Both the position numbers and the translations under genes were made by a program. A stretch of DNA of 64,000 nucleotides from Pusillimonas sp. TS35 (GTDB taxonomy: Bacteria > Pseudomonadota > Gammaproteobacteria > Burkholderiales > Burkholderiaceae_B), in NCBI RefSeq assembly GCF_009857885.1, contig NZ_WWER01000004.1:186001-250000 (forward strand), written 5' to 3'. The notes beneath the pieces are model-generated. The model made no database searches. It had not been told where the DNA came from and saw nothing but the letters and a program-made list of their open reading frames with translations. Positions 1-9,441 of the stretch are shown here, one piece after another; within the stretch, counting starts at the first letter, position 1, and each line of letters begins with the position of its first letter.

Positions 1-207
1 ATGTCCACGACGCTGATTCCAGAGGGCGAAACCGAGCCCCTTAACGACGCCCAGATCATTTTTGACCGCTACGGCAACCAGCTTGCCGCGGTCATCGATG
101 GCGGCGCCTGCCCGCTGTCCCACACTACTGTGATTGATCTGAGCGGTCCCGCGCCCGAGGTGACACGCCAGGGGCGGGGCGATCCCGCCACCCTGGGGCT
201 GGCCTGA
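1..207 (+). CDS. C-terminal part of YciO/Sua5-type L-threonylcarbamoyladenylate synthase (left-truncated)
   Basis: This is the last 68 residues of a protein cut by the left window edge. The segment around VIDGGACPLSHTTVIDLSG and the ending RGRGDPATLGL are what I expect at the C-terminus of YrdC-fold proteins of the YciO branch, which are about 200 residues long and related to the enzyme that makes threonylcarbamoyl-AMP for the tRNA t6A modification. The ATG at base 1 is almost certainly an internal Met and not the start. The next gene, an M50 protease, follows after about 80 nt on the same strand. The family assignment is fairly firm. Whether it is the true t6A enzyme or the YciO paralogue of unclear substrate cannot be decided from this piece. 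Confidence 0.8.
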   Translation: MSTTLIPEGETEPLNDAQIIFDRYGNQLAAVIDGGACPLSHTTVIDLSGPAPEVTRQGRGDPATLGLA

Positions 208-288
208 AAGCCGGGCGAACTTTTTCCTTTTTCTCATGCCATACTCCGGTAGGCCGCCGGCCTGTACGGCGGCACACTCCCGGACTCC

Positions 289-939
289 ATGGATTCCCTG
301 ATACAGATCATTACGGTTTACGCCTTGCCGGTGCTGTTCGGCATCACCTTGCACGAGGCGGCCCACGGCTACGTCGCGCGCTTGTTCGGCGACCCTACCG
401 CCTGGCAGATGGGGCGGGTCACGCTCAATCCCATCAAGCACATCGATCCGGTCGGCACCATTATTGTGCCGCTCGTGCTGTTATTCACCACCAAGTTGTT
501 GGGCGGTGGCGGGCTATTGTTCGGCTGGGCCAAGCCCGTGCCGGTAGACTGGGGCAAGCTGCGCCGCCCCAAGCGCGACATGCTCTGGGTGGCGCTGGCG
601 GGCCCCGCATCCAACCTCGTCATGGCGGTCGTCTGGGCAATCAGCTTGCGCTTGTTGGCCGAATCAGGCGCCACGCACGACAACTTCTGGGTGCAGATGT
701 GTATTGCAGGCATACAGGTGAACCTGGTGCTAATGGCTCTGAACCTGTTTCCCCTTCCGCCGCTGGATGGGGGGCGCATCCTGTTCAGCCTGCTGCCGTC
801 CAAAGCTGCATGGCACTACTCGCGCATCGAGCCCTATGGTTTGCTGATTGTCGTTATCCTGATGTTCACCGGTATTCTGTGGGCGCTGCTCCAGCCGTTT
901 CTGGCCCTTGGGCAGGCGATCGTCAGCTGGTTTTTGTAG
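289..939 (+). CDS. Site-2 protease family protein (peptidase M50), integral membrane
   Basis: A 216-residue membrane protein of the small, PDZ-less M50 group of zinc metalloproteases. The zinc-binding HEAAH lies at residues 22-26 inside the first hydrophobic helix. The second conserved motif, NLFPLPPLDGG at about 152-162, carries the aspartate that completes the metal site. Further hydrophobic stretches lie at about 53-70, 98-122, 136-152 and 182-214. Length and motif order fit the stand-alone prokaryotic S2P-like proteins that commonly sit next to tRNA and cell-wall genes; the physiological substrate is unknown. It lies between the YciO-like gene and dapA, all on the plus strand. The start is the first ATG after a region without a strong Shine-Dalgarno. 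Confidence 0.9.
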   Translation: MDSLIQIITVYALPVLFGITLHEAAHGYVARLFGDPTAWQMGRVTLNPIKHIDPVGTIIVPLVLLFTTKLLGGGGLLFGWAKPVPVDWGKLRRPKRDMLWVALAGPASNLVMAVVWAISLRLLAESGATHDNFWVQMCIAGIQVNLVLMALNLFPLPPLDGGRILFSLLPSKAAWHYSRIEPYGLLIVVILMFTGILWALLQPFLALGQAIVSWFL

Positions 940-1053
940 ATTTGCGGCGCCAATCCGGTAAACTTGTCGATTTAGGGCTGCGATAGCGTCCCATTCGTTT
1001 TTCGTTACAGGCACATGCCCGCTTTGGCGGGCCCCAAGGAGATACTTCCTATC

Positions 1054-1959
1054 ATGGCAACAAGCACGGATTCGCCGGCCCCCCTGTTCGGGGGCAGCAT
1101 GGTGGCACTGATTACGCCCATGCATCCTGACGGCAGTCTCGATTTCGACGCCTATCGAAAACTGATCGACTGGCATATCGCTGAAGGCACCGATGCGCTG
1201 GTCGTTGTGGGTACGTCCGGCGAATCACCTACGGTCGACGTCGACGAACACGCAGAACTGATCAGCGCTGCGGTTGCGCACTCGGCCGGGCGCATTCCCG
1301 TCATTGCGGGCACCGGCGGCAACTCCACCTCCGAAGGTGTCGAACTGTCGCGCCACGCTGCCAAGGTAGGCGCGCAGGCTGGCCTGTCCGTGGTGCCTTA
1401 CTACAACAAGCCCAGCCAGGAAGGGCTCTACCAGCACTTCCGCACCATTGCCGAAGCGGTTGATCTGCCAATGGTGCTGTATAACGTCCCCGGCCGTACG
1501 GTAGCCGATCTGGCTCACGAAACCGTGGTGCGTCTGGCGCAGGTGCCAGGTATTATCGGCATCAAAGACGCCACGGGCGATATCGGCCGCGGCGCCTTGC
1601 TGCTGCGCGACGTCCCCGCGTCATTTCAGGTGTTCAGCGGCGACGACGCCACAGCTGCCGCCCTGATGCTGCTGGGCGGCCATGGCAACATCTCCGTGAC
1701 GGCCAACGTGGCGCCGCGCCTGATGCACGAACTTTGCATGGCGGCCATCGCGGGTGACGGCATCCGTACACGCGAGCTTAACGGCGTCCTGGCACGGCTC
1801 AACAAAGTGTTGTTTGTCGAAGCCAACCCCATCCCCGTCAAATGGGCGGTGGCACAGCTTGGGCTCACCCAGCTCGGCTACCGCTTGCCCATGACTCCCC
1901 TGAATGCCCAGCATCACGATGTTGTGCGCAATGCAATGAAAGAAGCGGGCCTGATTTAA
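1054..1959 (+). CDS. dapA: 4-hydroxy-tetrahydrodipicolinate synthase
   Basis: A cytoplasmic TIM-barrel aldolase that condenses pyruvate with aspartate semialdehyde in the lysine/diaminopimelate pathway. With the start used here it is 301 residues, the usual size being about 290-300. The Schiff-base lysine is in [11 protein letters not shown] (Lys171), the catalytic tyrosine in VLYNVPGRT (Tyr143), and the GTSGE loop is at about 53-57. The frame is open from an ATG at 1015, but the ATG at 1054 is preceded by a good AAGGAGA at 1035-1041 and gives the normal N-terminus ([11 protein letters not shown]), so 1054 is chosen. Its stop overlaps the start of bamC, which implies coupled translation of the two. 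Confidence 0.96.
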   Translation: MATSTDSPAPLFGGSMVALITPMHPDGSLDFDAYRKLIDWHIAEGTDALVVVGTSGESPTVDVDEHAELISAAVAHSAGRIPVIAGTGGNSTSEGVELSRHAAKVGAQAGLSVVPYYNKPSQEGLYQHFRTIAEAVDLPMVLYNVPGRTVADLAHETVVRLAQVPGIIGIKDATGDIGRGALLLRDVPASFQVFSGDDATAAALMLLGGHGNISVTANVAPRLMHELCMAAIAGDGIRTRELNGVLARLNKVLFVEANPIPVKWAVAQLGLTQLGYRLPMTPLNAQHHDVVRNAMKEAGLI

Positions 1960-3083
1960 TGATGAACATGCGTATCAGCAAACGCGCCGGGCTTGCGGTT
2001 GGCCTTAGCGCCATCCTGCTTGCCGGCTGCTCTGCCGTCAACCAGCTTACCGGCGCCGAAGAGCCGGTGGATTACAAAAGCACAGTGCGGGGTGAGCCGC
2101 TAAGCATTCCGCCCGATCTCACCCAGGCCAATGCTGAAGCGCGCTACCGCGCGCCCGAAGGCACAGCCTCCTTCAGCCAATACGCGACAGCGCAGCAGGC
2201 GCAGCAGGCGGCGGGTGCGCAAAATCGTGTTCTGCCGCAGGCCGAAGGCATTCGTGTCATGCGCGATGGCGACTTGCGCTGGCTCGAAGTCGATCGTCCG
2301 CCTGAAGACGTTTATTCCCATGTGGTCGAATTCTGGGGCGATCAGGGCTTTACGCTCAACACGCAAGATCCCAAAGCTGGCCTGATGCAAACCGACTGGG
2401 CCGAAAACCGTGCCAAGATCCCCGAGGGCTGGATCCGTTCCGCGCTCGGTGCCATCCTCGATACGGTGTACGACAGCGGCGAGCGCGAACGCTTTCGCAC
2501 CCGTCTCGAGCGTGTCAATGGCAAAACCGAGATCTACATCAGCCACGAGCACATGGAAGAAACCCAAACTTCCGACGGTTCCGGCTGGAAATGGGTATAC
2601 GGCAAGGAAGATCCAGGCTTGAACGCTGCTATGCTGGCGCGGCTTATGGTCTACCTGGGTACCGATGTCGAGCGTGCCCGGCAGATGGTTGCGCAGGCTG
2701 AGCGGGATCCCGAGGCGGTGCAGGTTGCGCAGATGCAAGAGGGAAACACCTCAATACTGCTGAACGAAAGCTTCGATCGCGCCTGGCGCCGTGTGGGTGT
2801 GGGCATTGATTCGGCCGGTTTCCAGGTTTCGGATCGCGATCGTTCCACAGGCGATTATTTCATCCGCTATCTTGACAGCGACACGGGCGAGAAGATCGAG
2901 CAGCAGAACTTCATTGGCCGGTTGTTCGGCGGCAAGAATACCGCCGAGGCGGCAAGCCTGCGCATTCACGTGGCCGGTCAGGGCGGAAGCTCGGTCGTCA
3001 CGGTGCGCGACGCTGCCGGCCAGCCGCAACAGACAGACACGGCACGCCGCATCCTGTCAGTGTTGTCCAAGCACATGAAATAG
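1959..3083 (+). CDS. bamC: Outer membrane protein assembly factor BamC (lipoprotein)
   Basis: A lipoprotein of the Bam complex, formerly NlpB, the accessory lipoprotein that binds BamD. The N-terminus has a positively charged stretch, a hydrophobic segment and the lipobox LLAGC (Cys24), followed by the BamC-like N-terminal lasso region with SIPPDLT. About 374 residues, the right size for two helix-grip domains. Two in-frame ATGs sit at 1959 and 1962; 1959 overlaps the dapA stop by one base (taATG) and either may be used. The dapA-bamC order is the classic one in beta- and gammaproteobacteria. The gene is followed by a strong terminator-like hairpin. Confidence 0.9.
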   Translation: MMNMRISKRAGLAVGLSAILLAGCSAVNQLTGAEEPVDYKSTVRGEPLSIPPDLTQANAEARYRAPEGTASFSQYATAQQAQQAAGAQNRVLPQAEGIRVMRDGDLRWLEVDRPPEDVYSHVVEFWGDQGFTLNTQDPKAGLMQTDWAENRAKIPEGWIRSALGAILDTVYDSGERERFRTRLERVNGKTEIYISHEHMEETQTSDGSGWKWVYGKEDPGLNAAMLARLMVYLGTDVERARQMVAQAERDPEAVQVAQMQEGNTSILLNESFDRAWRRVGVGIDSAGFQVSDRDRSTGDYFIRYLDSDTGEKIEQQNFIGRLFGGKNTAEAASLRIHVAGQGGSSVVTVRDAAGQPQQTDTARRILSVLSKHMK

Positions 3084-3118
3084 CCTTTGGGCCGGCTCGC
3101 TGGCCCATTGCTGTAGAC

Positions 3119-3167
3119 GATGTAAAAAAGAGGGGCTGCAGTTCACTGCAGCCCCTTTTTTTACATC
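3119..3167. terminator. Bidirectional intrinsic terminator between bamC and cysG
   Basis: The hairpin has arms ggggctgcag and ctgcagcccc around a TTCA loop. An A-run flanks the left arm and seven Ts follow the right arm, and the repeat extends outward to gatgt/acatc. With A and T tracts on both sides it can end bamC transcripts on the plus strand and cysG transcripts on the minus strand. Confidence 0.93.
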
Positions 3168-3194
3168 CTCAAGCCGGAAGTTGCCTGAAAGCGG

Positions 3195-4628
3195 TCAGGC
3201 GGGCTCGGCCATGGCAGCGGTGTTGGTGTTGGCGTTGGTGTTGGCTGTGGCGCCGAACCATTGCAATTCGGCGGCCAAGGCAGTTACTTCGCCCACCAGC
3301 AGCAGCGCTGGCGAGGCCACGCTGTGTTCGGCCGCCATGGCCTGCAACGTGGCCAGTGTGCCCTGGACGACGCGCTGTGAGGGGCGAGTGCCGTTTTCCA
3401 CGAGTGCAAACGGCGTATCGCCCCCGCGCCCGTACGCAATCAGCTGGGCCGCCAGCCAATCCAACTGGCTGACCGGCATGTAAAAGGCTAATGTCTGGCC
3501 ATTGCGCGCCAGCGATGCCCAGTCTTCCACCATGCTTCCTTCCCGACAGTGCGCGGTAACCAGCGTTACCGACTGCGCGTGATCGCGATGAGTAAGGGGG
3601 ATGCCCGCGTAGGCCGCACAGGCAAGGGCGGCCGTGATGCCTGGCACCACTTCATAGGGCACGTTGTGCGCGCGCAAAAACTGCAGCTCTTCGCCGCCGC
3701 GCCCGAACACAAAGGCATCGCCGCCCTTGAGCCGCACCACCAGGCTGCCCTGGCGCGCGTGTTCGAGCATCAGGGCATGGATACGTGCCTGAGTGGCGTC
3801 GTGGTTTTCGCCAGGCCGTTTGCCCACTGCGATCTGGATGGCGTCGCGACGCGCGAGCGCCAGCACCTCGGGCGAGACCAAGCGGTCGTACAGGATGACG
3901 TCGGCTTCATTCAGTGCGCGCAAGGCCTTGAGTGTGAGCAGGCCCGGATCGCCCGGCCCTGCACCGACCAACACCACTTTGCCCTGCGGCGCGGCAACGG
4001 CGCCGGCCAATGCCTGATCCATCAGCGATTGGGCTTCCTCAGGCCGTTCATGGCGCAGCGCGTCCCACACCGGTCCGTCCATCATCCAGTCGTAGAAGGC
4101 GCGGCGCTGACGCATATCGGGGCGCGCCTTGCGGATAGCCGGCCGGTAGCGCGCGGCCAAGGCACCGAGTGCGCCCAGGCTGTGGTCGAACAGGCTTTCC
4201 AGCCGTTCGCGCACGCGGCGCGCCAGCACGGGTGCATGGCCCGCCGATGAGATGGCAATGGTCAGCGGCGCGCGGTCGACGATGGCGGGGACGTGAAAGG
4301 AAGACAGCTCGGGGTCATCGACCACATTGATGAACTGACGGCGCTCATCGGCAAGGTCGGCGATCCGCCGATTCAGCGCGCGATCGTCGGTTGCGGCGAT
4401 GACCAGCCAAGCCCCCTTCAGCCAGGCGGGCTCAAAAGCGCCTTCCAGATGCTGGATGCGGCCGTGACGCACCAAGATCCGAAGCGCGTCCGTGAGATCG
4501 GGCGATCCGACAGTCACCTGGGCATCCGAGGCCATCAGGCTGTTGATTTTGCGCTCGGCGACAATGCCGCCGCCAATGACCAGCACCGGCCGTCGGGCAA
4601 GGTCGGCGAAAAGAGGGAACAGACGCAT
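3195..4628 (-). CDS. cysG: Siroheme synthase (trifunctional)
   Basis: A 477-residue fusion. The N-terminal half (about 1-210) is the NAD-dependent precorrin-2 dehydrogenase/sirohydrochlorin ferrochelatase, with the Rossmann loop VIGGGIVA at 17-24, Asp104 and Ser128 at the positions important in Salmonella CysG. The C-terminal half (from about 216) is uroporphyrinogen-III methyltransferase, with [12 protein letters not shown] and [17 protein letters not shown]. It supplies siroheme for the sulfite reductase encoded just upstream by cysI. The open frame extends to 4721, but the ATG at 4628 gives the family N-terminus MRLFPLF. The last 20 residues carry an odd Asn/Thr/Ala tract encoded by a short GT-rich tandem repeat (about 3216-3250). 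Confidence 0.95.
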   Translation of the reverse strand: MRLFPLFADLARRPVLVIGGGIVAERKINSLMASDAQVTVGSPDLTDALRILVRHGRIQHLEGAFEPAWLKGAWLVIAATDDRALNRRIADLADERRQFINVVDDPELSSFHVPAIVDRAPLTIAISSAGHAPVLARRVRERLESLFDHSLGALGALAARYRPAIRKARPDMRQRRAFYDWMMDGPVWDALRHERPEEAQSLMDQALAGAVAAPQGKVVLVGAGPGDPGLLTLKALRALNEADVILYDRLVSPEVLALARRDAIQIAVGKRPGENHDATQARIHALMLEHARQGSLVVRLKGGDAFVFGRGGEELQFLRAHNVPYEVVPGITAALACAAYAGIPLTHRDHAQSVTLVTAHCREGSMVEDWASLARNGQTLAFYMPVSQLDWLAAQLIAYGRGGDTPFALVENGTRPSQRVVQGTLATLQAMAAEHSVASPALLLVGEVTALAAELQWFGATANTNANTNTAAMAEPA

Positions 4629-4705
4629 GAGAACTCTATAGCGATGAAGGCAGTGAGAAGCAGTGGAGGCGGCCGTGCGCGCTAGGTGCATCGGCTTATG
4701 GCGCC

Positions 4706-4761
4706 ATGCCGGAAGCGCCATGCCCGAAGCGCCGCAGCCGAAGCACCCCTGCCGAAGATGC
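4706..4761. repeat. Four degenerate 14-bp tandem units between cysI and cysG
   Basis: Read on the plus strand there are four contiguous 14-mers at 4706, 4720, 4734 and 4748. All share the core ccgaag or cggaag, as in atgccggaagcgcc and atgcccgaagcgcc. The array ends one base before the cysI stop codon. It fills about half of the gap between the two minus-strand genes. Confidence 0.75.
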
Positions 4762-6507
4762 TTACGGCCGTACTGATGACGCGTTCAGCATAATGGGACG
4801 CAAATTCTGGCCGGGTTCCGGCAGCACGGCGGTGCGGACAAGGAAATCTCCGAATTTTTCATCGAGCTGACGTTCCCGCGCATAACGGCCGAACAACTCG
4901 TCCAGCGCCTGCAGTATCTCCGGTTCGGCGATATTTTCACGGTATACCACGTTGAGCCGCTCGCCGGTAAAGTCTGATCCCAGACGCAGGTCGTAACGCC
5001 CCAGCGCCCGGCCCACCAAGGCTATCTCGGCCAGATAGGGCCGCGCGCAGCCGTTGGGACAGCCAGAAATTCGCAGCAGTATGGGCGCGTCGAGCAGGCC
5101 GTGGCGATCCAGCAGGGCCTCCAGCCGGGGCAGCAATTCGGGGGCATAACGTTCGCTTTCAGCCATGGCCAGGCCACAGGTGGGCAGGGCTACACAGGCA
5201 ATGCTGTGGCGGCGGATACCGCTCTGGTTTTTGTAGCCGTCCAGGCCATATTGGTCGACCAGTGCATCGATCTGCGCCCGGTCTGCCTCAGCGACATTCG
5301 CAATCACCAAGTTCTGGTTACAGGTCATGCGGAGCTCGCCGTCGAGTACCTTGGCGATCTCGCGTACGCCCGTCTGCAGGCGTTGCGCTCCCTGGTCCCA
5401 AAGGCGACCCGATTCGATGTATAGGCCCAGATGCCAGCGGCCGTCCTCGCCCCGCTCCCAGCCGTAGCGGTCGCCATTGCGAAGGAAGCGATAGGGGCGT
5501 GCCGGTGCCAGCGTGATGCCTGCGCGCTCCTGTACTTGCTTGGCGAACCATTCCAGGCCATTGTGATCGATGGTGTACTTCAGGCGCGCATGCTGGCGTT
5601 CGACGCGATTGCCGAAATCGCGCTGCGTGGTGATAACGGCTTCGGCGATAGCAATCAACTGCTCGGGTGTCGCAAAGCCGATCAGGCTGCCCAGCCGCGG
5701 GTAAGTGGTGGCGTCGCCATGCGTGGCGCCCATGCCGCCGCCCACGGCCACATTGAAGCCCTGCAATACACCGTTTTCAATGATGGCAATCAAGCCCAAG
5801 TCCTGGGCGAAGACGTCGACGTCATTGGTGGGCGGTATTGCCAGGCCGATCTTGAATTTGCGCGGCAGGTAGGTATCGCCGTAGATGGGCTCTTCTTCGG
5901 GCTCACCGGTGAGCTTTTCGCCGTTGAGCCAAATCTCGTGATAGGCGCGTGTACGGGGAATAAAGTAGTCCGACAGCTTGCAGGCCCATTCCCATGCCAG
6001 GGCATGCTGGCTGGACAAATGCGGGTTGACCGAGCAGACCACTTGGCGATTGACGTCGCCGCAGGCGGCGATGGTAGTGGCCATGGCGTCGTGAATGGCC
6101 TGCATTGTGGGCTTGAGCTTGTTTTTGATGATGCCGTGCCACTGAAAGGTCTGGCGTGTTGTAATGCGCAGGCCGCGCGTCGCGTAATCGCGAGCAATGT
6201 CGTCAAAGGCCAGCCATTGCGCGGGTGTGACGACGCCTCCCGGCAGGCGTGCACGCACCATGAAGGAATAGGCCGGCTCCAGCTTCTGGCGCCGCCGCTC
6301 GTCGCGGATGTCGCGGTCGTCCTGCTGGTAGCTGCCGTGGAACTTGAGCAGCTTGTTGTCGTCATCGCTGATGGCGCCAGTGAGCGGATCGTCCAATCCC
6401 TCTTGTATTGTGCCGCGCAGATGGCGGCTGCGGATCTTGATTTCTTCCAGGTGAGAGAGCGGGGCGTCTGGGGCCGGGGTGCCCGGCTCCTTGCTGAGGG
6501 TGTCCAT
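4762..6507 (-). CDS. cysI: Sulfite reductase (NADPH) hemoprotein beta component
   Basis: A 581-residue siroheme/4Fe-4S enzyme that reduces sulfite to sulfide by six electrons in assimilatory sulfur metabolism. The four cluster-binding cysteines are present as Cys438 and Cys444 (CVALPTC) and Cys483 and Cys487 ([10 protein letters not shown]). Length is typical for CysI (about 570). The open frame runs to 6582, but the ATG at 6507 gives the expected N-terminus and lies 23 nt past the cysJ stop, so 6507 is preferred. It sits between cysJ and cysG on the same strand, an obvious cysJ-cysI-cysG transcription unit that makes the holoenzyme and its cofactor together. The sulfate-activation genes cysD, cysN and cysH are not in the window. 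Confidence 0.96.
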   Translation of the reverse strand: MDTLSKEPGTPAPDAPLSHLEEIKIRSRHLRGTIQEGLDDPLTGAISDDDNKLLKFHGSYQQDDRDIRDERRRQKLEPAYSFMVRARLPGGVVTPAQWLAFDDIARDYATRGLRITTRQTFQWHGIIKNKLKPTMQAIHDAMATTIAACGDVNRQVVCSVNPHLSSQHALAWEWACKLSDYFIPRTRAYHEIWLNGEKLTGEPEEEPIYGDTYLPRKFKIGLAIPPTNDVDVFAQDLGLIAIIENGVLQGFNVAVGGGMGATHGDATTYPRLGSLIGFATPEQLIAIAEAVITTQRDFGNRVERQHARLKYTIDHNGLEWFAKQVQERAGITLAPARPYRFLRNGDRYGWERGEDGRWHLGLYIESGRLWDQGAQRLQTGVREIAKVLDGELRMTCNQNLVIANVAEADRAQIDALVDQYGLDGYKNQSGIRRHSIACVALPTCGLAMAESERYAPELLPRLEALLDRHGLLDAPILLRISGCPNGCARPYLAEIALVGRALGRYDLRLGSDFTGERLNVVYRENIAEPEILQALDELFGRYARERQLDEKFGDFLVRTAVLPEPGQNLRPIMLNASSVRP

Positions 6508-6530
6508 GTTTATCCTGATCTGCTGCGGGT

Positions 6531-8375
6531 TCAATAAACGTCGCGGGCGTAGCGGCCCTGTGCGGCAAGGTTGTCCAGCCACGCGCGGGCGGCATCGTCA
6601 TCCAGTGCGCCTTCCTGCCGGGCAATCCGCAGCAGCGCATCCTGCACATCACGCGCCATACGTGTCGCATCGCCGCACACATAAACATGCGCGCCGTTCT
6701 CGATCCATTCGTACAACTCGGCGGCATGCTCCAGCATGCGATCCTGAACGTACACCTTCCCGGCTTGATCACGAGAGAAAGCGACGTCCATCCGGTGGAG
6801 CTCACCATCGGCCAGGGCTCGCTGCCATTCGAGCTGGTAAAGAAAATCCGACGCAAAATGGGGGTTGCCGAAGAACAGCCAGTTGCGGCCTGCGGCGCCT
6901 GCGGCGGCGCGTTCCTGCACAAACGCACGGAAGGGCGCAACGCCAGTACCGGGCCCAATCATGATGACATCGCGGTTGCCGTCTTCGGGCAGGCGGAAGC
7001 GCGAATTCTCTTCCACAAACACGGGTACCTGGCTGCCTTCTTCCAAGGTGGACAGGAAGTGGGAGGCAACCCCCCAGCGCTGTTCACCGTCCTGTTCATA
7101 CGCGACATGGGCCAGCGTCAGGTGCACCTCATCGTCCACCGCTGACTGGCTGGACGCAATGGAATACATGCGGGGCGCCAGGGGGCGCAGCGCCTGTACA
7201 AGCTCTTCAGCCGTCCATGCAGCAGGCCAGGCACGCAATACATCGATCAGCTGGCGCGATTCGAACAAGGCGCGCAGTTCCTGCGCCCCTTCCGGGCGCA
7301 GCAGGGCGTCCAGGCTGTCGCTGCCGGCGCGCGCTGCCAGCGCGACCAGGAAGGGCCGTGTGATCTGCGTGAGCTCGCGATGACCCTGCAACCATTCGCG
7401 CAGCGTGCGGCGCGCACCGTTGATCGCAACGTCTTCGGCGCCATCGAGGGCTAGCGTTTGCAGCACACGCTCCACCAGTTCGTCCGACTGCTTGGGCCAT
7501 ACGCCCAACGCATCGCCGGGCTGGTAACTGAGATGACTGCCCGCCAGTGAGATCTCGATATGGCGGATGTCTTTATCGCTGTCGCGGCCAGTAATGGGCT
7601 GGTTCAACAGTACTTCAGCCAGAAAGGGCTGCTCGCGCGTGACCGTCGGTGCCTTGGGCCGCAGCGGTGTAACCGTGCCGGCGCGGGCTTGCCGGGCCGC
7701 CCCGTTGCGGTCCAGTTCTTTGCGGGCATACGCCAGAACGTCTTCGCGCCAGGGCGCCGCAACGGTATCGATGTCCAGATCGGCCGCTCCCGCCTCGCGT
7801 ATGCGTTGCGCACCCAGTGCCTCCAGGCGCGCGTCGATACGCTGCGAGATGCCGCAGAAATCGGGGTAGCTGGAATCGCCCAGCCCCAGCACCGCATATT
7901 TCAGTTGGGGCAGCTTGGGCGCGCGGCGACTGTTCAGGAACTCGACGAATGCCAAGGAATCGTCAGGCGGCTCGCCATCGCCCTGCGTGCTCATGACCAC
8001 GTACAGGTAATGCTCGTCCTTGAGTTCGCGGGTGGCGTAGCGGTCGGCCCGTACCAGGCGCGCTGATAGGTTTTCTGCGTGCAGACGCTGCAACAGCGCT
8101 TCGGCCACGCGTTTAGCGTTGCCGGTTTGGCTGCCATACAGAATGGTGATTTGACGATCGCCGGCGGCCTCCGCCACCGGTGCAACGGGAGGCTGCGCGG
8201 CTGTGGATATGGCTGCCGCTGGCTGCGTGCGCGCCCGGGCGACGCCGGCAAAATAACCGGACAGCCAGGTCAGCGCGTCGGTATCCAGCCCTTGGGCGAG
8301 ATCCGCAACGGCAAGTTGCGTGGATTCATTGAGTAGGGTTGGTGCAAGCATGGGCGTTCCCGGTTTTGAAGGCAT
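6531..8375 (-). CDS. cysJ: Sulfite reductase (NADPH) flavoprotein alpha component
   Basis: A 614-residue diflavin reductase that passes electrons from NADPH through FAD and FMN to CysI. An N-terminal linker rich in Ala/Pro is followed by a flavodoxin domain (about 75-215, starting [14 protein letters not shown]). Then come the FAD-binding segment with RMYSIASS and the NADPH-binding part with [12 protein letters not shown]. The C-terminus GRYARDVY is the signature ending of CysJ. Two starts are plausible: ATG 8375 and ATG 8351, the latter with a GGGA eight bases upstream. A LysR gene ends 67 nt upstream on the same strand and may be co-transcribed or read separately. Confidence 0.95.
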   Translation of the reverse strand: MPSKPGTPMLAPTLLNESTQLAVADLAQGLDTDALTWLSGYFAGVARARTQPAAAISTAAQPPVAPVAEAAGDRQITILYGSQTGNAKRVAEALLQRLHAENLSARLVRADRYATRELKDEHYLYVVMSTQGDGEPPDDSLAFVEFLNSRRAPKLPQLKYAVLGLGDSSYPDFCGISQRIDARLEALGAQRIREAGAADLDIDTVAAPWREDVLAYARKELDRNGAARQARAGTVTPLRPKAPTVTREQPFLAEVLLNQPITGRDSDKDIRHIEISLAGSHLSYQPGDALGVWPKQSDELVERVLQTLALDGAEDVAINGARRTLREWLQGHRELTQITRPFLVALAARAGSDSLDALLRPEGAQELRALFESRQLIDVLRAWPAAWTAEELVQALRPLAPRMYSIASSQSAVDDEVHLTLAHVAYEQDGEQRWGVASHFLSTLEEGSQVPVFVEENSRFRLPEDGNRDVIMIGPGTGVAPFRAFVQERAAAGAAGRNWLFFGNPHFASDFLYQLEWQRALADGELHRMDVAFSRDQAGKVYVQDRMLEHAAELYEWIENGAHVYVCGDATRMARDVQDALLRIARQEGALDDDAARAWLDNLAAQGRYARDVY

Positions 8376-8442
8376 TTCGTCATTCTAGGGAGCGCGTCAA
8401 ATGCACGGAACAACGCGTTTTTTATTTCCATATAGCTCAGGC

Positions 8443-9339
8443 TTATGGCGGATGCGTGGCGCTCAATGCTTCATCCAATTCCTGCATAAGCGGTGTCCAG
8501 CGGCAGTTTTGCCGAGTCAGGACACAGATCTGGCGTTCGAGCTTGAAATCAATGGGCAGTACCGTGAAGTGTTCCCGCAGGGGGCCATCCACGATCGAGT
8601 CAGGTGCAAGGATCACGAGGTCGGTGGTCGCGATGGCATTGAGCGTGCCTGTGGACAGAAAGGGTAGTTCCAGTGCCGCCTTGGGGTCAGGCAGTCCGCG
8701 GGCAGCGAAGTACTGCGACAATTGATCGCGGATCCAGGCTGAGGGCAAAGGTAGAACCCAAGGGTAAGCGAGCAATTGTTCGGGTTTGAGCGTGCCGCAG
8801 CCAGCCAGAGCGTGCGTGCGTCGCACAATAATGACCAATTGGTCCCGCAGCAGGACACGACAGTTCAGACTGGCGGTGTACTGGCCATAAATGGGCACAA
8901 CCGCAAGATCCAGATCTCCGTGAGTGAGACGCTCCAGCAAATCGTCTGACAGCCCCACGGTGAGCGTGGCTCTCATGGCGGGTCGGCGTGGCTGAAGCGA
9001 CGCCAGGGCCGGTGCCACCAAAGTGTCCAGCGTGGCGCCGGTAGCGCCGATGCGCAACAGCCCTGCCTGCCCGGCTTGCAGGGCGCTGGTGTGCTGGATG
9101 GTTTCCTGGTAATGCGCATGCAGCCGCTGGGCGTGTTCCAGAAACGCCAGCCCCGCCGCGTTGAGCACAATGCGGCGCGTCGCGCGATCGAACAGCGTGA
9201 GGCCTGTTTCGGCTTCAAGGCGGCTGAGCGACCTGGACAGTGCCGGCTGTGTAACGCCATGCATTTCGGCCGCCCGCCCCATGTGCCCCACTGCGGCAAG
9301 CGTCAGGAAATACTCCAGATCTCGAAAAGTCAAATTCAT
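8443..9339 (-). CDS. LysR-family transcriptional regulator
   Basis: A 298-residue LTTR. The winged helix-turn-helix occupies about residues 4-62, with the characteristic AAEMHGVTQPALSRSLSRLEAETGLTLFDR, followed by a periplasmic-binding-like effector domain. The gene is divergent from the sulfatase-like gene at 9442, with a 102-bp shared promoter region containing a LysR-type inverted repeat. It is also directly upstream of, and codirectional with, cysJ. The divergent arrangement favours control of the sulfatase-like gene; its position before cysJIG leaves open a wider role in sulfur supply. It is not obviously CysB or Cbl, since the effector domain looks like that of the general LysR group. 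The effector is unknown. Confidence 0.9.
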   Translation of the reverse strand: MNLTFRDLEYFLTLAAVGHMGRAAEMHGVTQPALSRSLSRLEAETGLTLFDRATRRIVLNAAGLAFLEHAQRLHAHYQETIQHTSALQAGQAGLLRIGATGATLDTLVAPALASLQPRRPAMRATLTVGLSDDLLERLTHGDLDLAVVPIYGQYTASLNCRVLLRDQLVIIVRRTHALAGCGTLKPEQLLAYPWVLPLPSAWIRDQLSQYFAARGLPDPKAALELPFLSTGTLNAIATTDLVILAPDSIVDGPLREHFTVLPIDFKLERQICVLTRQNCRWTPLMQELDEALSATHPP

Positions 9340-9351
9340 GAATAAAAAATA

Positions 9352-9376
9352 TCGATAAATCCGGATGTGTTATCGA
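9352..9376. promoter_or_regulatory. Predicted LysR operator between lysR and the sulfatase-like gene
   Basis: A perfect inverted repeat, TCGATAA - 11 nt - TTATCGA, lies 13-37 bp upstream of the lysR start codon and ahead of the divergent gene. The spacing fits the dyad recognised by LysR dimers. This is an inference from symmetry and position only. Confidence 0.6.
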
Positions 9377-9441
9377 AGCGTGCCGCAATGGCTTATACAC
9401 TCGGTGCATCAGTAACTTACAGCGATATCGTTCTTTTGTAT

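Noticed and set aside
5431-6537. A 368-codon open frame on the plus strand opposite cysI
   Set aside because: It is fully antisense to a well-supported gene. Its composition follows from the GC-rich third positions of cysI and it has no recognisable motif.
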